From positions 1 to 51,692 of the forward strand of contig JABWCP010000023.1 of assembly GCA_013360215.1 (NCBI GenBank): DNA of 51,692 nucleotides, given 5' to 3'. This DNA is from a bacterium. Its GTDB lineage: Bacteria > CLD3 > SB21. The position numbers were made by a program, and so were the translations under genes. This document shows positions 17,331 through 26,011 of this stretch, piece by piece (position 1 is the stretch's first letter; every line of letters starts with the position of its first letter). The notes under the pieces were generated by a model that did not search any database, was not told the origin of the DNA, and worked only from the letters and a program-made list of their open reading frames with translations.

Positions 17331-17693
17331 TTATTTCAATGTAAAAAAACGCAGGCAATTTTGGTCGGTGTCTTTTACATACATTTCACGCGTACCCCAT
17401 GTCTGATCCGTCGGTTGTAAATCGAGGGACACGTTTTTTTGTAAAAACTCATCGTACAAACGATCTACGTTTTCGACTAAGATATTCACCACACCGCCGA
17501 ACTTCCCGTCTCCCGAAAAAGACGACAGATGCAAGACTACGTTATCACGCCAAACGACCATGTAACAGGGGTTTTCCATATCCTCTCGTGCACGGGTAGA
17601 AGTGTACATTTCAAAGCCAAGCACGCCGCAATAAAACGCTTCCGCCTGTCGTACGTCGCTTACATGCAGCAGAGGTATAGCCTGTTTCAGCAT
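17331..17693 (-). CDS. glyoxalase/bleomycin-resistance fold protein
   Basis: A 120-residue VOC-fold protein made of two beta-alpha-beta3 units: AIPLLHVSDVRQAEAFYCGVL at the start (FY...LGF signature), and GGVVNILVENVDRLYDEF plus FTLK in the second half with QTWGTREMYVKDTDQN before it. Members bind a metal and detoxify or sequester small molecules; the substrate is not predictable. It is the last gene of a four-gene minus-strand operon, two bases after the ArsC/Spx-like gene. Confidence 0.85.
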   Translation of the reverse strand: MLKQAIPLLHVSDVRQAEAFYCGVLGFEMYTSTRAREDMENPCYMVVWRDNVVLHLSSFSGDGKFGGVVNILVENVDRLYDEFLQKNVSLDLQPTDQTWGTREMYVKDTDQNCLRFFTLK

Positions 17694-17695
17694 AT

Positions 17696-18052
17696 TTATT
17701 TTTCTTTCAATGCATGCTTCAAACCGTCAACGGCTATCTTTGTATTACCTACAAATATCTGATCGTTTATAACGGCAACCGGGCGTTTGAGAAACGTGTA
17801 TTCTTTGAGAATCAGATCGCGCATTTCTTTTTCCGTCAGTTCTTTTTCATGCAAATTCCATGCTCTGAATTTCATGGAACGTTTGCTGAATAATGCTTCG
17901 TAGGAACCGGCCAGTTTTTTCATAGCATCCAATTGATCCGGCGTGATGGTTTCTTCTTTTATATTTTGTAGTACTACATCTTTACCGGGTTTGACCGTTT
18001 TGAGAATTTTTTGGCAAGTGCTGCACGATGCCAAATAAAAAATACGTTTCAT
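17696..18052 (-). CDS. ArsC/Spx-family thioredoxin-fold protein
   Basis: A 118-residue protein with a CSTC redox pair at residues 10-13 near the N-terminus, LKRPVAVINDQIFVGN (Arg at the position used by ArsC to hold the oxyanion) and the usual ArsC/Spx length. It may be an arsenate-reductase-like or YffB-type reductase; nothing around it is an arsenic gene, so a general thiol role is equally possible. It lies 15 bases after the DUF6265 gene and two before the glyoxalase gene. Confidence 0.82.
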   Translation of the reverse strand: MKRIFYLASCSTCQKILKTVKPGKDVVLQNIKEETITPDQLDAMKKLAGSYEALFSKRSMKFRAWNLHEKELTEKEMRDLILKEYTFLKRPVAVINDQIFVGNTKIAVDGLKHALKEK

Positions 18053-18067
18053 GGTGTGGTTGTTATT

Positions 18068-18526
18068 TTAGTTTTTGGTAATGCGTGCGTAGTAATAGTC
18101 TATTTGTCTCCAAGCGCCGCGGGAAGGGCCTTCGATATAGGCATGCAGCGAATCGGCCGATGTATGATGATAAGTGATGCGTTGCGGAAAGTCATTGGTG
18201 AAATTTTCAAAAACAGCTTTGTTGTCAGTTAACTGTACGAGCATAAAAGCCGTTAATGCCTGACCTTTGGGTTTGACATGATAACATAAAGTATCGTTGA
18301 CGATTTCGAGGCGTACATCTTCGTACGTTATCGTATCGTTGTTTTTCAGCGTAACATTGTGTGCCGTAAAAAGCTGGGGTGCGGCGTGTGACCAGTTTTC
18401 GATAAATGTCATCGATCCTTTGGTGTATTGCCACGCGCCGAGCAGCCAATGCAATGCTTCGTATTCTGAACGGTGGTCACGTATGGGAACGAAAAGTAGT
18501 AAAACCAACATGATTAACTTGTACAT
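18068..18526 (-). CDS. exported DUF6265-type protein
   Basis: A 152-residue protein. The first 15 residues are hydrophobic (MYKLIMLVLLLFVP) and probably act as a signal peptide. The body has LHWLLGAWQY at the start, then a lipocalin-like run of strands (FIENWSHAAPQLFTAHNV) ending in DYYYARITKN. This is the DUF6265 pattern; the family's function is unknown. Its ribosome site AAGGAGA overlaps the stop codon of the aldo/keto reductase gene, so the two are translationally linked. Confidence 0.75.
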   Translation of the reverse strand: MYKLIMLVLLLFVPIRDHRSEYEALHWLLGAWQYTKGSMTFIENWSHAAPQLFTAHNVTLKNNDTITYEDVRLEIVNDTLCYHVKPKGQALTAFMLVQLTDNKAVFENFTNDFPQRITYHHTSADSLHAYIEGPSRGAWRQIDYYYARITKN

Positions 18527-18535
18527 ATTTTCTCC

Positions 18536-19363
18536 TTAGGGGGTGTTTGTCGGGTCCCAAGCCACGCGCAAATTGCAGTTGAATGCATCCAGTCGTGCCA
18601 TGTCTTGATCGGTAATATTAAAATCAAATACGGATGCATTTTCAGTAATGCGCGCCGGTTGTGCTGATTTAGGCAATACAACGATACCGTGTTGTAGCGC
18701 CCACCGAATCAATATTTGCGCGGGTGAGCGTTGATATACCGCGGCGATTTTAGACAGTTCCGGATCATTGATTTTTTGACCTTTGGTCAATGGACTATAC
18801 GCTTCGAGTACGATACCGTTCGTTTTACAAAAGTTAAGCAGTTCATTTTGATAAAGCCAGGGATGAAATTCTACCTGATTGACCATCGGTTTGATGCGGG
18901 CGGATTGCAGCAGTTCATCTAAATGACGCTGCGTATAGTTGCTTACGCCGATGGCGCGGCACAGACCTTCTTCGTATAATTTTTCCAAAGCCTTCCAGCT
19001 TTCACCGCGTTTGCCGCTCACCGGATAGTGAATGAGATATAAATCAACATAGGTCAGATCGAGCAAAGATAGGCTTTCATGGAACGCACGAAGAGAACGA
19101 TCGTACCCGTGATCATCATTCCACAGTTTTGTCGTGATAAAAACATTCTTTCGATCAAGCCCTGATTGTTTCAAAGCAACGCCGACGTCTTTTTCGTTTT
19201 TGTAAAAATGAGCCGTATCAATATGCCGGTAACCGCTACGCAAAGCAAAATCTACGGCCTTTCGTGTTTCATCACCCGGGCCGGTTCGCCAAACCCCTAA
19301 GCCGAAACAGGGTATGTTTACATCGTTGTACAGTCGTTGGGTAGAATGGATATTCAGTGACAT
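18536..19363 (-). CDS. aldo/keto reductase
   Basis: NADPH-dependent (beta/alpha)8 reductase of carbonyl compounds. The 275 residues contain the catalytic set: Asp and Tyr in DTAHFYKNEKDVG, Lys in TTKLW, His in YLIHYP. The substrate-loop and cofactor region is IVLPKSAQPARITENASVF. ATG 19363 is preferred over TTG 19372 because the protein then starts at the usual MSLNIHS. First gene of the operon with DUF6265, ArsC-like and glyoxalase genes, a set that suggests detoxification of reactive carbonyls; that link is inference. Confidence 0.9.
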   Translation of the reverse strand: MSLNIHSTQRLYNDVNIPCFGLGVWRTGPGDETRKAVDFALRSGYRHIDTAHFYKNEKDVGVALKQSGLDRKNVFITTKLWNDDHGYDRSLRAFHESLSLLDLTYVDLYLIHYPVSGKRGESWKALEKLYEEGLCRAIGVSNYTQRHLDELLQSARIKPMVNQVEFHPWLYQNELLNFCKTNGIVLEAYSPLTKGQKINDPELSKIAAVYQRSPAQILIRWALQHGIVVLPKSAQPARITENASVFDFNITDQDMARLDAFNCNLRVAWDPTNTP

Positions 19364-19511
19364 ATTGTTCAAAGGTTTACAAAATGAGTGTGTAATGTAT
19401 CAATCTAATGCCGGCCATGGTGCATTCCAATACCAAAATTTACTTTGCCTTTGGCGGTGAAAGATAATAATTTCCGGCGTCTTTTGGGAACATCACAATA
19501 TGAGGTTTTTT

Positions 19512-21296
19512 ATGAGGTTACGTTACTGTTTGATCGCTTTTACGATGATTTCGGCCGCAGCTTGGGCGCAACACAAAACTATGCCCGAGACACTTTTTGA
19601 AGGCCGCTATGTCATGGTGTTGCTCAATAATAGGGATTCCGCGCAATTCATCAAAGCGCAGGAAATGGTAAATGATAATGACGGTCATATCATACACGCG
19701 TTTTTGCCAACCATTATCCAAGGCTATCTGACACGACGCGGTGAAGAAGTGCTTTGCCAAAGCGGATTGGTACGCGAAATCGTGGACTCGGTATTCACCG
19801 GCGATATGACGCGTATGTCGGAACGCGATCGGATGATCGTGCGCGTTTGGAATCAACAATTCAAACCGCTATTGGCGACACGAGGGCAGGAAGAGGACGG
19901 TGACAATGATCGCACGCCACGCGAGGTGCCCGGAAAATATCAGACCAGTGAATACATGATGGGATCCGTGGCCGTCGGTGTTGTTTTTGTAGAAAGCGAC
20001 GGATCGCTGGAAAAAAGTACGGAAAACTGGGATGATTATTCCAAAGAAGATATGATATTTCAAATCCGTAAAGGGCTAGACTGGTGGGCTCAACAAGGCG
20101 GCTACCGTGCGAGTCTGACATGGAATTATGAATTTAAAGACGTGACGACGAAATACGAACCGATTACTCACGCATATAACGATGACGAAAATTGGGTGAA
20201 TGACGCGGCGGCCAAATTGGGTTACGGTGCCGGTGACGGGCGTATGCTCTGTTATGAATATGCCAATGATTTGCGCCATCGTTACAAGACGGATTGGGCG
20301 TTTATCGTATTTGCCGTAGCGGCCGATAATGATGATGACGGTAATTGGAAAAACAGCGAAGCCGTCGCCTGGGCTAATCTGGGCGGGCCTTTGTTGGTGA
20401 TCAACAACCGTTGCGACGGATGGGGACCGGAACGCGCATGGGAAGTGATGGCACATGAAACCGGGCATATTTTTAATGCGTTGGACGAATACCCCGGCGG
20501 ATCACGCGGCAATTCGCGTACCGGTTTGCTCAATGTTATTAACGGTAACGCTGCCGACGGCGGCATCATCAATGAAGAATGTATAATGAAAGCGCATGGG
20601 GATCGCGCGTGCGATTTTACGCGTGGCCAGATCGGATGGATTGATGAAAACAGAGACGGTGTTTTTGTCAGCGATTATCTCAATATCTCGTCACGGTTTA
20701 ATAAAAAAATGATGCTCGCGGAAGCCAAAAAAATCACGCCTTCCGATCTGAAAATTGATTTCGAAGATCCGCGCGTTCGTATGGAGATGGAGCGCAACAA
20801 AAAATTTTATAGCGATGATTTTAAAACCAATACGCGTGGGTGGAACGAAGACGGTGCGTCGTATATCCGAAACGGGGAGTACTCCATCACTAATACCACC
20901 AATTGGTTACAAGACGAATACAGTGACGTCGAAGTACGTGTCCGCGTGCGGTGGGAGAGCGGTTCCGTCTCGGATGCATTTGGCATGGATATGTACAGTC
21001 GCACGACCAATCAATTTTATACCTGCGTGATCAATCAACGCGGGGAAGTCATGGCTATGCAGATCAAAGCCGGCGAAGGATATTATCCCGAATGGAAAAA
21101 AGTAGCCTCGCTTCAGAAAACCGGTATCAACGAACTCGCTATGCGATGCGAAAAAAACACGATAACGATGTACGTCAATGGCGCGCAGGTTGCCAGCTAC
21201 ACGGATGACGGTGTGGATCAGCGCGGCGTCGGTTTGCGGGCAGACGAAGGCGTTCGTGCGGCATTTGACGATCTGGAAATCAAAAAAATAAAATAG
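19512..21296 (+). CDS. secreted zinc metallopeptidase-like protein with C-terminal beta-sandwich
   Basis: About 594 residues. Signal peptide ends at AWA/Q near residue 20. The middle has VMAHETGHIFNALDEYPGG near residue 314: HExxH with a following DE, the gluzincin/metzincin-type zinc signature. From about residue 435 a LamG/DUF1080-like domain begins (FYSDDFKTNTRGW) and runs to the end (VGLRADEGVRAAFDDLEI). It probably cleaves protein or peptide outside the cell and binds its target or a glycan through the C-terminal domain. ATG 19512 is chosen over 19500 because GAGG at 19502-19505 gives a six-base spacing to it. No sorting signal is obvious. Confidence 0.75.
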   Translation: MRLRYCLIAFTMISAAAWAQHKTMPETLFEGRYVMVLLNNRDSAQFIKAQEMVNDNDGHIIHAFLPTIIQGYLTRRGEEVLCQSGLVREIVDSVFTGDMTRMSERDRMIVRVWNQQFKPLLATRGQEEDGDNDRTPREVPGKYQTSEYMMGSVAVGVVFVESDGSLEKSTENWDDYSKEDMIFQIRKGLDWWAQQGGYRASLTWNYEFKDVTTKYEPITHAYNDDENWVNDAAAKLGYGAGDGRMLCYEYANDLRHRYKTDWAFIVFAVAADNDDDGNWKNSEAVAWANLGGPLLVINNRCDGWGPERAWEVMAHETGHIFNALDEYPGGSRGNSRTGLLNVINGNAADGGIINEECIMKAHGDRACDFTRGQIGWIDENRDGVFVSDYLNISSRFNKKMMLAEAKKITPSDLKIDFEDPRVRMEMERNKKFYSDDFKTNTRGWNEDGASYIRNGEYSITNTTNWLQDEYSDVEVRVRVRWESGSVSDAFGMDMYSRTTNQFYTCVINQRGEVMAMQIKAGEGYYPEWKKVASLQKTGINELAMRCEKNTITMYVNGAQVASYTDDGVDQRGVGLRADEGVRAAFDDLEIKKIK

Positions 21297-21322
21297 TCTC
21301 ATACGATACGAGGAGATAGAGT

Positions 21323-23026
21323 ATGTCTGATATTCAACGCGATGTGCAGGAAATGGATGTAGTATTTGTCGGCGCCGGTCCTTCTAATTTGGCCTCGGCG
21401 TATCATCTCTCCCGTCTCATCAAAGAACATAACGAAGCCGTTGCTGCCGGAAAAAAACAGGGACAGAAACTGGAAATCATGGCGGCTATTGTCGAAAAAG
21501 GAAAAAACGTCGGCGATCATATGTTATCCGGTGCGATCCTTGATCCGTCGGCGATACGTGAACTGATGCCGGATTTTAAGGAAAAAGGATTTCCGATCGA
21601 ATCCGAAGTCAGCGGTGAATCGGTTTATTTATTATCAGAATCCGGAAAAATTAAATTTCCGATCATTCCTCCGACGCTACAAAATCACGGAACATACATT
21701 GTTTCGCTTAATAAAATTGCCGATTGGCTCAAAACGCAGATCGAAAGCGAGTTTGGCGATAGCGTATTTATTCTTACCGAACAAACCGGTCGTGAAATGT
21801 TGTACGACGGTGACAAAGTGATCGGTGTACGGCTGGGCGATAAAAACGTGGATCATCACGGCAAACCGAAATCCAATTTTGAACCCGGCGCAGATATTCA
21901 TGCCAAAGTAACAGTGCTCGGTGAAGGGCCGCGCGGAAGTTTGACTAAACAACTCGTACCGCGCCTCAAACTCAATGAAGATCGCAATCCGCAAGTGTAT
22001 GGTACCGGAGTGAAAGAAATTTGGGAATTGCCGGCCGGTCGTCTCAAGAAAGGCATGGTTATTCATACAGCGGGGTGGCCGCTTCCAAGTAATCATTACG
22101 GTGGAAGTTGGCTCTATATGATGAGCGACACGACATGTTCGATAGGATTCGTTTCGGCATTGGATTACAGCAATCCATCGTTTGATCCGCACGGCGCGTT
22201 TACCAAATTTAAAACCCATCCTTACATTGCCGGATTGCTCGAAGGCGGTAAAATGGTTTCCTACGGAGCTAAAACGGTTTCTGAAGGTGGCTATTGGTCC
22301 ATGCCCAAACTGTATGCCGACGGCGTAGTATTGGTCGGCGAATCCGGCGGGTTTCTGAATATTTCCAGACTTAAGGGCATTCACCTCTCGATGAAATCGG
22401 GCATGCTGGCGGCGGAGGCAATCTTTGAAGCGTTGCTCAAAAATGATTTTTCATCCCAATCGCTCAAGCGTTATGATGATCTTTTCCGCGCAAGCTGGGC
22501 TTACAAAGAAATGTGGGATGCTCGCAACTGGCGACAAAATTTCACCGGCAGTTTTTACAGCGGCATGATGAAAGCCGGATTGCAGATATATCTGACAGGC
22601 GGGGGAACAAAATCCCGCGTCCCGCTGCATGAGGATTACAAGCACATGAAAAAAATATCGGAAGCCGGTGCAGCTATCGAAAAAGTCAAAGCCGATGAAA
22701 AACTGACGTTTGAAAAACTTACAGACGTTTATTACTCCGGCACTAAGCATGAAGAACATCAGCCATGCCATTTGGTGATCACACCGGACGATCTGGCGAA
22801 TATTTGTAATACCCGATGCAAAGAAGAATATGGCAATCCATGCCAGCACTTCTGTCCTGCGCAGGTATACAATATGATCACACCCGAAGCGGGTAAACCG
22901 ACACAATTGCGTATTGATTTTTCTAATTGCGTACATTGCAAGACTTGCGATATCGCCGATCCTTATCAGGTTATCAATTGGGTTACGCCCGAGGGCGGGG
23001 GCGGGCCTGTTTATAAGAATATGTAA
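21323..23026 (+). CDS. electron-transfer flavoprotein:quinone oxidoreductase
   Basis: Membrane-associated enzyme that passes electrons from acyl-CoA dehydrogenases, through ETF, into the quinone pool. The 567 residues show an FAD-binding start (VFVGAGPSNLASAYH), the GDHMLSGAILDP segment, and the quinone-binding middle with GGSWLYMM. The [4Fe-4S] C-terminus has CNTRCKEEYGNPCQHFCPA and FSNCVHCKTCD near residue 540. Start supported by GAGGAGATAGAG. An acyl-CoA dehydrogenase is coded at 32826-33983; ETF itself is not in the window. Confidence 0.95.
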   Translation: MSDIQRDVQEMDVVFVGAGPSNLASAYHLSRLIKEHNEAVAAGKKQGQKLEIMAAIVEKGKNVGDHMLSGAILDPSAIRELMPDFKEKGFPIESEVSGESVYLLSESGKIKFPIIPPTLQNHGTYIVSLNKIADWLKTQIESEFGDSVFILTEQTGREMLYDGDKVIGVRLGDKNVDHHGKPKSNFEPGADIHAKVTVLGEGPRGSLTKQLVPRLKLNEDRNPQVYGTGVKEIWELPAGRLKKGMVIHTAGWPLPSNHYGGSWLYMMSDTTCSIGFVSALDYSNPSFDPHGAFTKFKTHPYIAGLLEGGKMVSYGAKTVSEGGYWSMPKLYADGVVLVGESGGFLNISRLKGIHLSMKSGMLAAEAIFEALLKNDFSSQSLKRYDDLFRASWAYKEMWDARNWRQNFTGSFYSGMMKAGLQIYLTGGGTKSRVPLHEDYKHMKKISEAGAAIEKVKADEKLTFEKLTDVYYSGTKHEEHQPCHLVITPDDLANICNTRCKEEYGNPCQHFCPAQVYNMITPEAGKPTQLRIDFSNCVHCKTCDIADPYQVINWVTPEGGGGPVYKNM

Positions 23027-23044
23027 ACAAAAAATGGGGGTTTT

Positions 23045-24421
23045 ATGAAAAAGGGAAAAAGAGTAAAGAGAAGAGATATTAGTAGTATGAAGTTAGGTTG
23101 GTTTATCCTGTTAATTACGGTTTGTATGTCGAACGTCAATTCGCAGGAAGCACAGGCGTATTTTGATGATGGTGGTAAGATGGCGGTTATTGACGCGTCG
23201 ACCAATACCAGGCTCAATTTATTCCCGTCGTATGAAGGCTTTATCGAGGCACGTCTATTTGAAACGGAAGACGGCGAATACATGCTTGAAATTTTGTATC
23301 AAGCCAACCATAAAATACTGCGTCAGCGTATTCCTCAAAATGGGGATCAGGTGCGTGCGCTCCGCGAACGTATTGCCTCAGGTAAAACTCAACAACAAGC
23401 GTCGGTTATCAATCAGGAAGGGCGCGTGCGTTTGTTATCGGTCGCTGCCGGAGCTTCATTGGGTTATTATGCCATAGCTGTACCGATCATCGCGAAAGTT
23501 GAAGGACGCGCCGCCGTAGGATTGTATTTACTAACCGGGGGCCTTGGTTTTTATGTTCCGTACCAGATTACTAAAAACATGTCTATCACTCATGGTGCGG
23601 CAGATGGTTATACCTATGGTTTGTTTCATGGTGCAGGTTACGGGGCAGCAATAAATTTTTTAGCTTCCGGAGGCGATATTACAGGTCGTCAATTTTTATT
23701 TTCGACCAGTGTCGGCAGTATAGCCGGAAGCATATTGGGGTATCAATATGCTAAACGTAATAATCTTTCTTCCGGCGATGTCGCCGTGTACAATATCGGC
23801 GGATTATATGGAACAGGGATGGGGCTCGGTGCCGCGGCGCTCACAGAAACAAAAAAATCTCGTATTTACGCGGCCTCCGGTTTAGTAGGAAATATGGCAG
23901 GACTGGTTATTGGCCATTCGTTTTTGAATGCGCAACACTATACGTCCGGCGATATGGATATGGTTATGAATTCAGGTGCTTTAGGTGCCTATCTTTTACC
24001 GTCCGTTCTTCTGCCGACTAAATTAAAAGATAATCGCATCTACATCGCTGCAACGATGACCGGTGGAACACTTGGTTTGATGATGGGCAATAATCTGATC
24101 CGTGGCAAGGATTTTACGGCTTCTCAGTCGCGCGTAATTGCACTGGGCGGCGCAGCGGGTTTACTGACAGGTGCCGGCATAGCCTATCTTGTTGCTCCGG
24201 AGGACAAACCGCGTTGGTACGTCGCATCCAGTGCCGTCGGTGGTTTGATCGGGTTCTCATGGATGTATGCCTCAAATAAAGATAAAGTAGAACACGAATC
24301 CGGAAATAAAACATCGTTAAAAATTCGATTTATGCCTGAAAATTATCTGATGGCAAAGTTGGCGCGGCACGAAAGAAATTCACCGGGTTTACCAATAATA
24401 ACAGCGAAATTAATTTTTTAA
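23045..24421 (+). CDS. exported/membrane protein with glycine-rich tandem repeats
   Basis: About 458 residues. A basic N-terminus and a hydrophobic segment (LGWFILLITVCMSNV) look like a signal peptide; ATG 23087 (MKLGWF) is an alternative start. From about residue 130 the protein is built of repeated hydrophobic units of roughly 45 residues, each with a polar lead-in (SSGD, TSGD, TASQ) and then glycine-zipper helices such as GALGAYLLP and GGAAGLLTGAGIAYL. The units look like a bundle of short membrane helices or a small barrel. Function and family unknown. It follows ETF-QO by 18 bases and may be cotranscribed. Confidence 0.6.
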   Translation: MKKGKRVKRRDISSMKLGWFILLITVCMSNVNSQEAQAYFDDGGKMAVIDASTNTRLNLFPSYEGFIEARLFETEDGEYMLEILYQANHKILRQRIPQNGDQVRALRERIASGKTQQQASVINQEGRVRLLSVAAGASLGYYAIAVPIIAKVEGRAAVGLYLLTGGLGFYVPYQITKNMSITHGAADGYTYGLFHGAGYGAAINFLASGGDITGRQFLFSTSVGSIAGSILGYQYAKRNNLSSGDVAVYNIGGLYGTGMGLGAAALTETKKSRIYAASGLVGNMAGLVIGHSFLNAQHYTSGDMDMVMNSGALGAYLLPSVLLPTKLKDNRIYIAATMTGGTLGLMMGNNLIRGKDFTASQSRVIALGGAAGLLTGAGIAYLVAPEDKPRWYVASSAVGGLIGFSWMYASNKDKVEHESGNKTSLKIRFMPENYLMAKLARHERNSPGLPIITAKLIF

Positions 24422-24445
24422 ATTAACTATCTACTTCAGGAATGT

Positions 24446-24856
24446 ATGTTTAGCTTTTTCCAACGCCACTCTCATATTGCCGTTTTATTTCTTCGCATCG
24501 GGACAGGCTTCGTTTTTATCTATCACGGATACAATAAAATATTTGCACCGGGCGGGATCGAACGATTCACAGGATATCTTTCCGGTTTAGGGTTTCCATT
24601 ACCGTCCATGTTAGCCTATATGTCGGGTGGAGTTGAGTTTTTCGGAGGATGTATGCTCGCGCTGGGATTGCTTACACGCCAGGCGAGCCTGTTGTTGATC
24701 GTCAATATGCTGGTAGCCGTTTTTATCGCACATCGCCATGATACCTATTCGCAAAAAGAACATGCGATACAAATGCTGGTTCTTTCGATCGGTACGCTCT
24801 ACAGCGGCAGCGGCGCATTCTCGTTAGAGAATCTGGTTAAAAAACACGGAGACTAA
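24446..24856 (+). CDS. DoxX family membrane protein
   Basis: A 136-residue protein with four hydrophobic helices: LFLRIGTGFVFIYHGYNKIF (the DoxX signature), MLAYMSGGVEFFGGCMLALG, LLIVNMLVAVFIA and a terminal segment. DoxX proteins are small inner-membrane proteins linked to respiration or sulfur redox; the precise role is not known. AGGAA precedes the ATG. It heads a close-packed run with the next three genes (spacings 2, 11 and 3 bases). Confidence 0.9.
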   Translation: MFSFFQRHSHIAVLFLRIGTGFVFIYHGYNKIFAPGGIERFTGYLSGLGFPLPSMLAYMSGGVEFFGGCMLALGLLTRQASLLLIVNMLVAVFIAHRHDTYSQKEHAIQMLVLSIGTLYSGSGAFSLENLVKKHGD

Positions 24857-24858
24857 AC

Positions 24859-25041
24859 ATGACGTACAGTGAAATGAAAAAGATGTGCGAAGATATTGAT
24901 TATTACGCCGGTCACAAATTAAAACCTGATGACGCGTACGAATTCAAAAAATTGTATAACCGAATCAAAGATGACGAAGATCTGGATAGTTTGTCGCAGG
25001 AAAAATTGAGAAAAATTCATGATATATATCTTAAAAAATAA
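24859..25041 (+). CDS. small soluble protein, unknown
   Basis: A 60-residue, highly charged protein predicted to be helical ([19 protein letters not shown]). It starts two bases after the DoxX stop and its ribosome site (GGAGAC) lies within the doxX end, so it is very probably a real gene of the run. No family recognised. Confidence 0.6.
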   Translation: MTYSEMKKMCEDIDYYAGHKLKPDDAYEFKKLYNRIKDDEDLDSLSQEKLRKIHDIYLKK

Positions 25042-25052
25042 GGAAGAGTGCT

Positions 25053-25367
25053 ATGCTGGTTGTAACCACCAATAACATCGAAGGCAAATCCATCAAGACA
25101 TATTACGGCGTCGTCGGAGGGGAAGCTATCCTCGGCGCTAATATTTTCCGTGATTTTTTTGCGGGTATACGCGACATCGTCGGCGGCCGTTCGGCATCGT
25201 ATGAAGAGGAATTGCGCAAAGCCAAAGGTATTGCAATACAAGAAATGGAAGCGCAAGCCGCGGCGTTGGGAGCCAATGCCGTGATCGGAGTAGATCTGGA
25301 TTATGAGACTATCGGTCAAAGTATGCTGATGGTCACAGCGGCGGGTACGGCCGTTTACATCGAATAA
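25053..25367 (+). CDS. YbjQ/UPF0145 family protein
   Basis: A 104-residue protein with the family pattern: [19 protein letters not shown] at the start, [19 protein letters not shown] in the middle and [13 protein letters not shown] near the end. Members form pentameric rings and were proposed to bind metal; the true role is unknown. It starts 11 bases after the small gene, with AGGAAGAG before the ATG, and ends three bases before riboflavin synthase. Confidence 0.9.
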   Translation: MLVVTTNNIEGKSIKTYYGVVGGEAILGANIFRDFFAGIRDIVGGRSASYEEELRKAKGIAIQEMEAQAAALGANAVIGVDLDYETIGQSMLMVTAAGTAVYIE

Positions 25368-25370
25368 TTT

Positions 25371-26009
25371 ATGTTCACAGGACTTATTGAAGAAACGGGT
25401 ATAGTGGCCTCCGTCATTCCGGTGGGTCAAGGGCGACGTTTTACGATTCGCGCATCTAAAGTCATGGATGGATTATCTATAGATGACAGTGTCGCTGTCA
25501 ATGGATGTTGTCTCACGGTGATCGCGCGAACGAGCGATTCGTTTGATGTGGAGGCGGTAGAGCAGACGTTATCCAAAACCACACTTGGCGAATTTCAAAT
25601 CGGCATGGTGGTTAATCTGGAACGTGCGATGCAACTCAACGATCGTTTGGGCGGCCATTTGGTACTGGGACACGTGGACGGTGTAGGTTCTATCGTGACC
25701 ATCGAAGAGCGTTCTTTGAGTCACTGGGTAACGATAGCCATACCGCCCGAATTGGAAAAGTATGTTATTGCGGTAGGTTCGATCACACTGGATGGCATCA
25801 GCCTTACGGTGGCGGATTTGAAGGAGAATCGCGTATCTGTGGCGATCATACCGCATACTTGGAAAGTAACCAATTTCGCCAAACGATCTCCCGGTGACCG
25901 AATCAATGTGGAAGTGGATCTGATCGGAAAATACGTGGAGAAATTAATGACACGAAAACCGGAAGAACAGAAAATCACAGCCGAATGGCTCCTGGATCAG
26001 GGAAAATAG
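25371..26009 (+). CDS. ribE: riboflavin synthase alpha chain
   Basis: Last step of riboflavin synthesis: dismutation of two 6,7-dimethyl-8-ribityllumazine molecules. The 212 residues carry two lumazine-binding repeats. The first starts MFTGLIEETG and holds SVAVNGCCLTV; the second holds LGHVDGVG and TLDGISLTV. This matches the trimeric enzyme. Called ribE or ribC depending on organism. The ribBA-like gene follows after two bases, so they form an operon; ribD and ribH are not in the window. Confidence 0.95.
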   Translation: MFTGLIEETGIVASVIPVGQGRRFTIRASKVMDGLSIDDSVAVNGCCLTVIARTSDSFDVEAVEQTLSKTTLGEFQIGMVVNLERAMQLNDRLGGHLVLGHVDGVGSIVTIEERSLSHWVTIAIPPELEKYVIAVGSITLDGISLTVADLKENRVSVAIIPHTWKVTNFAKRSPGDRINVEVDLIGKYVEKLMTRKPEEQKITAEWLLDQGK

Positions 26010-26011
26010 AT

